DNA from: Bacteroidales bacterium 45-6
GTDB lineage: Bacteria > Bacteroidota > Bacteroidia > Bacteroidales > Dysgonomonadaceae
Assembly (NCBI GenBank): GCA_001897035.1
Contig: MKRS01000422.1
Location: 1-8,462 of the forward strand
Direction of reading: 5' to 3'
Length of the DNA: 8,462 nt
Part shown: in pieces, positions 6,039 to 8,462 of the stretch
Position numbering within the stretch: the first letter of the stretch is position 1
Layout: the number at the start of each line of letters is the position of its first letter
Program-made: the position numbers and the translations under genes
Notes under the pieces: model-generated
The model's input: only the letters and a program-made list of their open reading frames with translations
What the model was told of the DNA's origin: nothing
Database searches by the model: none

Positions 6039-8417
6039 TCAAAACGGATAACCGACAGCAATGTGCCAAGCCGTGTTTCTTGCAAACTTATAAGGATACA
6101 GCACTTGCCATTTGGACAGGCCTGTGTTGTCGGCGGGGTCGTATGCTTTCCACCCACAATCGAGTCGGATCAATACAAAATCAAAGTCGAGCCGCAGCCC
6201 CAAGCCCCATGCCGCAGCAATTTGCTTGTAAAAAGAGTCGATCCTGAAAATCCCACCCTCCTGGCCTTCATAATTCTTCACTGTCCAAATGTTCCCGGCA
6301 TCCAGAAAAGCAGCCAGCTCGAATTTCCAAAACACCTTGCTCCGGTATTCCGCATTTGCATCCAGGCGAATATCGCCCGAATGATTATAAAAGGTTGCGC
6401 TGCTGCTGTTGTAGCTACCTGGCCCTAATTCGCGGACATTCCAGCCACGGACACTTGTCGATCCCCCCGAAAAAAAGCGTTTCAGTATCGGAACCGTTTT
6501 GGAATTCCCGTAAGGAACAGCAATTCCGCCACCGATGTGCCAAGCTATGGAATTCTTCGGGTCCAGTCGGACAGACTTGCTATAATCCACATTCACCTTG
6601 GCGTATTGCGCATAATACGTCCCAAATATTTTTCTCATCCCCACCGAGTCTGCCTCTACTTTAAGCATTCTGGCCGACAAATCGAGCAGATTGCCAGCAG
6701 TTTCCACCGAACCGCGGAAGGTGTGTATCGGTTGCATGCTCTTTACCAGCGGGTTAAAGTTGCTGTTGTTGATCGAATACCCGACACCTGCAATAAACTG
6801 GTCTTGAAAACTATACACACGCGTATATTGAGGTAACCCTTCATAAAAGCTTTTCGACAAATAGGGGAAATGCACGTAACTCAAATCCAGCAAATCCAAA
6901 GTTTGTTTCGACAACGGATTGCGCTGACTCTGCCAGATGTACTTGACACCTCCGGCAAGTATCGTCCGCTTATAATATTTAGGAAATTGCTGATAGATAT
7001 AGCTTGTGGTGAGCTGCGTCGAAGCACGTGATTTCCGCTTGAACTCGCCCGAAAGAAAAGGGGCTATGAAACGGGGAAAGGTCAGCGAAGTTTCTCCGCC
7101 AACTTCATAATAATTGCTCTTCAGGTCGAAAGACTTGGATGAAAGTGCGTCAAAAGAACCTTGGAGCTTCACATTGAATAGTTCCGACCCCCTGAAAATA
7201 TTCCGGTGGCGGTAGCTCAAACTGGCCGCAGCACCGAGCGCAGCGGAACCTGAAAAACCTGTCGTGTTCGTCCCTTCTATTTCCGAGACAAAACCTTGCC
7301 TCTTTTCAGGAAAACAGCTTATAAAACACGCTAATTTCGAACTATCTCCTTGTTCTAAAGGCAAAAAACGAATATTAATATTCCTCAAAATATCCAATCG
7401 AGACAAGGCTCCGTACGTCATGTTCACCAACTGGTCGTTGTATTCCATTCCAGGCCTGAGATGGATGCTTTCCATCAAGATGGAAGATTTGATATAGCGT
7501 CCATGCTCCCCGTAATAGATTTGGCAATGGTCGTAGTTAGCACTATCTTTCGGGTGGTAGGTGTTGAGGTTACCATCTCTCAAGGGATCGTAATCGACAT
7601 ACACCTGGACGGACTGAATGAAATATTTAGGGTGAGGCCCCTCTTCTACGTGACCGTCGCTCAACTGTTTGCCAAAAGGATAAAACACCATTTCCAGATT
7701 CACCGATTGATTGCCTGATAAGGTGTCGGCAACAAAACCGACAAATTCCTTGTTGAAGGTGAAATAGCCATTTCGCCGAAACAGCGATGCGACGCGGTCA
7801 CGCTCTTGATCCAGTAAATTCAAATCGAATAACATTCCTTTCTTGACCAATGTTCCCCGCATCAACGAGAGCGAATCCATTGTAAGAGCTGCTCCTTGGC
7901 GTGACTTTGGAGACGACTGGTCCAAGCTGGCAAATATGGAATCAGGTTGCTGTATCTTGTAATCGACAATTGCAAAAGGCTTGTTGGGGTGGGCAACGTA
8001 AGTGACGCTCGCTTTTTTACCCTTATATTTCACTTGGGCAAGTACGTCGGCATTCACATATCCTTTGTTGACGAAAATACGTCTCAGCTCATCCTGTGTC
8101 CTGATGCTGAGAATAGTGTCGTAAAGCACTGGAGGCTCGCCCATATTTTTCAACCACCGGTTATAAAATCTGGTAGAATCCGTTCCCGAAAGGCTGTAAA
8201 GATGGAGCGGCAGTTTGTAAAGTGCGAAAATCTTGTAATTGGGAGACTGCTTCAAATAAGGAGCCAGATCGAAATAACTGATTCCCTTCACATTGGATTT
8301 AATGTCAACCTTATCGAGCAGGTATTTTCCGTCAGGAACATATTTCGTCGTATGACAAGCCTCCAGGAGGATCATCACCACTACCATTAAATATATCAGA
8401 CCAAATTTGCTTTTCAT
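6039..8417 (-). CDS. tamL: TamL-type BamA/TamA-family outer-membrane assembly lipoprotein
   Basis: Starting at the ATG at 8417, the product has 792 residues. I prefer it to the in-frame GTG at 8456 because the lipoprotein signal peptide (MKSKFGLIYL, then a hydrophobic core and LLEAC, Cys21) then begins directly at the start. The sequence after the Cys, HTTKYVPDGKYLLDKVDI, is characteristic of the Bacteroidota TamL lipoproteins. The N-terminal half shows POTRA-like segments (DELRRIFVNKGYVNADV; ASLFRRNGYFTFNKEFVGF; then one before the barrel). The barrel begins near residue 376 with EIEGTNTTGFSGSAA and YRHRNIFRGSE. FFSGGSTSVRGW (648-659) carries the VRG(F/W) loop-6 motif of Omp85 proteins, and the chain ends in AWHIAVGYPF with terminal Phe. 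TamL is thought to act with the inner-membrane-anchored TamB in envelope assembly. No tamB-like gene follows it here. BamA itself is not lipidated, so it is less likely. Confidence 0.9.
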   Translation of the reverse strand: MKSKFGLIYLMVVVMILLEACHTTKYVPDGKYLLDKVDIKSNVKGISYFDLAPYLKQSPNYKIFALYKLPLHLYSLSGTDSTRFYNRWLKNMGEPPVLYDTILSIRTQDELRRIFVNKGYVNADVLAQVKYKGKKASVTYVAHPNKPFAIVDYKIQQPDSIFASLDQSSPKSRQGAALTMDSLSLMRGTLVKKGMLFDLNLLDQERDRVASLFRRNGYFTFNKEFVGFVADTLSGNQSVNLEMVFYPFGKQLSDGHVEEGPHPKYFIQSVQVYVDYDPLRDGNLNTYHPKDSANYDHCQIYYGEHGRYIKSSILMESIHLRPGMEYNDQLVNMTYGALSRLDILRNINIRFLPLEQGDSSKLACFISCFPEKRQGFVSEIEGTNTTGFSGSAALGAAASLSYRHRNIFRGSELFNVKLQGSFDALSSKSFDLKSNYYEVGGETSLTFPRFIAPFLSGEFKRKSRASTQLTTSYIYQQFPKYYKRTILAGGVKYIWQSQRNPLSKQTLDLLDLSYVHFPYLSKSFYEGLPQYTRVYSFQDQFIAGVGYSINNSNFNPLVKSMQPIHTFRGSVETAGNLLDLSARMLKVEADSVGMRKIFGTYYAQYAKVNVDYSKSVRLDPKNSIAWHIGGGIAVPYGNSKTVPILKRFFSGGSTSVRGWNVRELGPGSYNSSSATFYNHSGDIRLDANAEYRSKVFWKFELAAFLDAGNIWTVKNYEGQEGGIFRIDSFYKQIAAAWGLGLRLDFDFVLIRLDCGWKAYDPADNTGLSKWQVLYPYKFARNTAWHIAVGYPF

Positions 8418-8436
8418 CTGCGGGGCATCGATCGAT

Positions 8437-8462
8437 TTATTTTGCCAAAAACACACCTGCCA
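8437..8462 (-). CDS. Possible last codons of an upstream gene (5' part outside window)
   Basis: One minus-strand frame entering from the window edge reads Ala-Gly-Val-Phe-Leu-Ala-Lys and then TAA at 8439-8437, 19 nt before the ATG of the tamL-like gene. Such spacing would fit an operon and would explain why no promoter is visible before tamL. Seven residues are too few to name a family or to prove coding. Confidence 0.28.

Noticed and set aside
6006..6428. Plus-strand open frame of 140 codons
   Set aside because: It lies opposite the conserved C-terminal barrel of the tamL-like gene, has no recognisable domain, and has many Cys, Arg and Pro residues typical of antisense frames.
7947..8390. 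Plus-strand open frame of 147 codons
   Set aside because: It is antisense to the signal peptide and POTRA region of the tamL-like gene, whose family features are clear; no independent support.
8418..8456. GTG start adding 13 residues to the tamL-like protein
   Set aside because: It would place polar residues before a lipoprotein signal peptide that starts cleanly at the ATG at 8417, and it would overlap the possible end of an upstream gene.

Overview
The window looks like chromosomal DNA of a Bacteroidota bacterium, probably of the order Bacteroidales. The evidence is a LruC-domain lipoprotein with a Bacteroides-type SC lipobox, a TamA/BamA-like lipoprotein of the Bacteroidota-specific TamL type, A/T-rich start contexts without Shine-Dalgarno motifs, and TAnnTTTG promoter-like boxes. 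No species is claimed. Every gene I accept lies on the minus strand, so the functional order runs from right to left. I see no tRNA, rRNA, CRISPR array, insertion sequence or phage gene.

Right part (8462 to 6039): perhaps the last codons of an upstream gene, then an outer-membrane assembly gene, tamL-like, ending with a C-terminal Phe beta-barrel signal. A GC-rich hairpin lies about 70 nt beyond its stop. Positions 5405-6038 are about 630 nt of AT-rich, apparently non-coding DNA. They hold that hairpin and two promoter-like boxes facing the next gene.

Middle part (5404 to 3059): one 781-residue lipoprotein with a central repetitive, probably beta-helical region and a C-terminal LruC (DUF4842) domain. 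It is probably monocistronic and is followed by a strong hairpin at 3002-3045.

Left part (2932 to 1, running off the edge): four tightly spaced genes that look like the start of an exopolysaccharide operon. They encode a stand-alone CheY-like receiver, a polyprenyl-phosphate sugar phosphotransferase overlapping it by 4 bp and carrying an N-terminal degenerate receiver, a half-length TolC-family protein, and a Wzz/GumC-type chain-length protein cut by the window edge. The first committed step of glycan assembly (phosphosugar transfer to the lipid carrier) is thus encoded with a signalling module and with envelope export parts. The most interesting hypothesis here is that the receiver and the pseudo-receiver control polysaccharide initiation at the protein level. 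The single-repeat TolC-like protein is the second point of interest.
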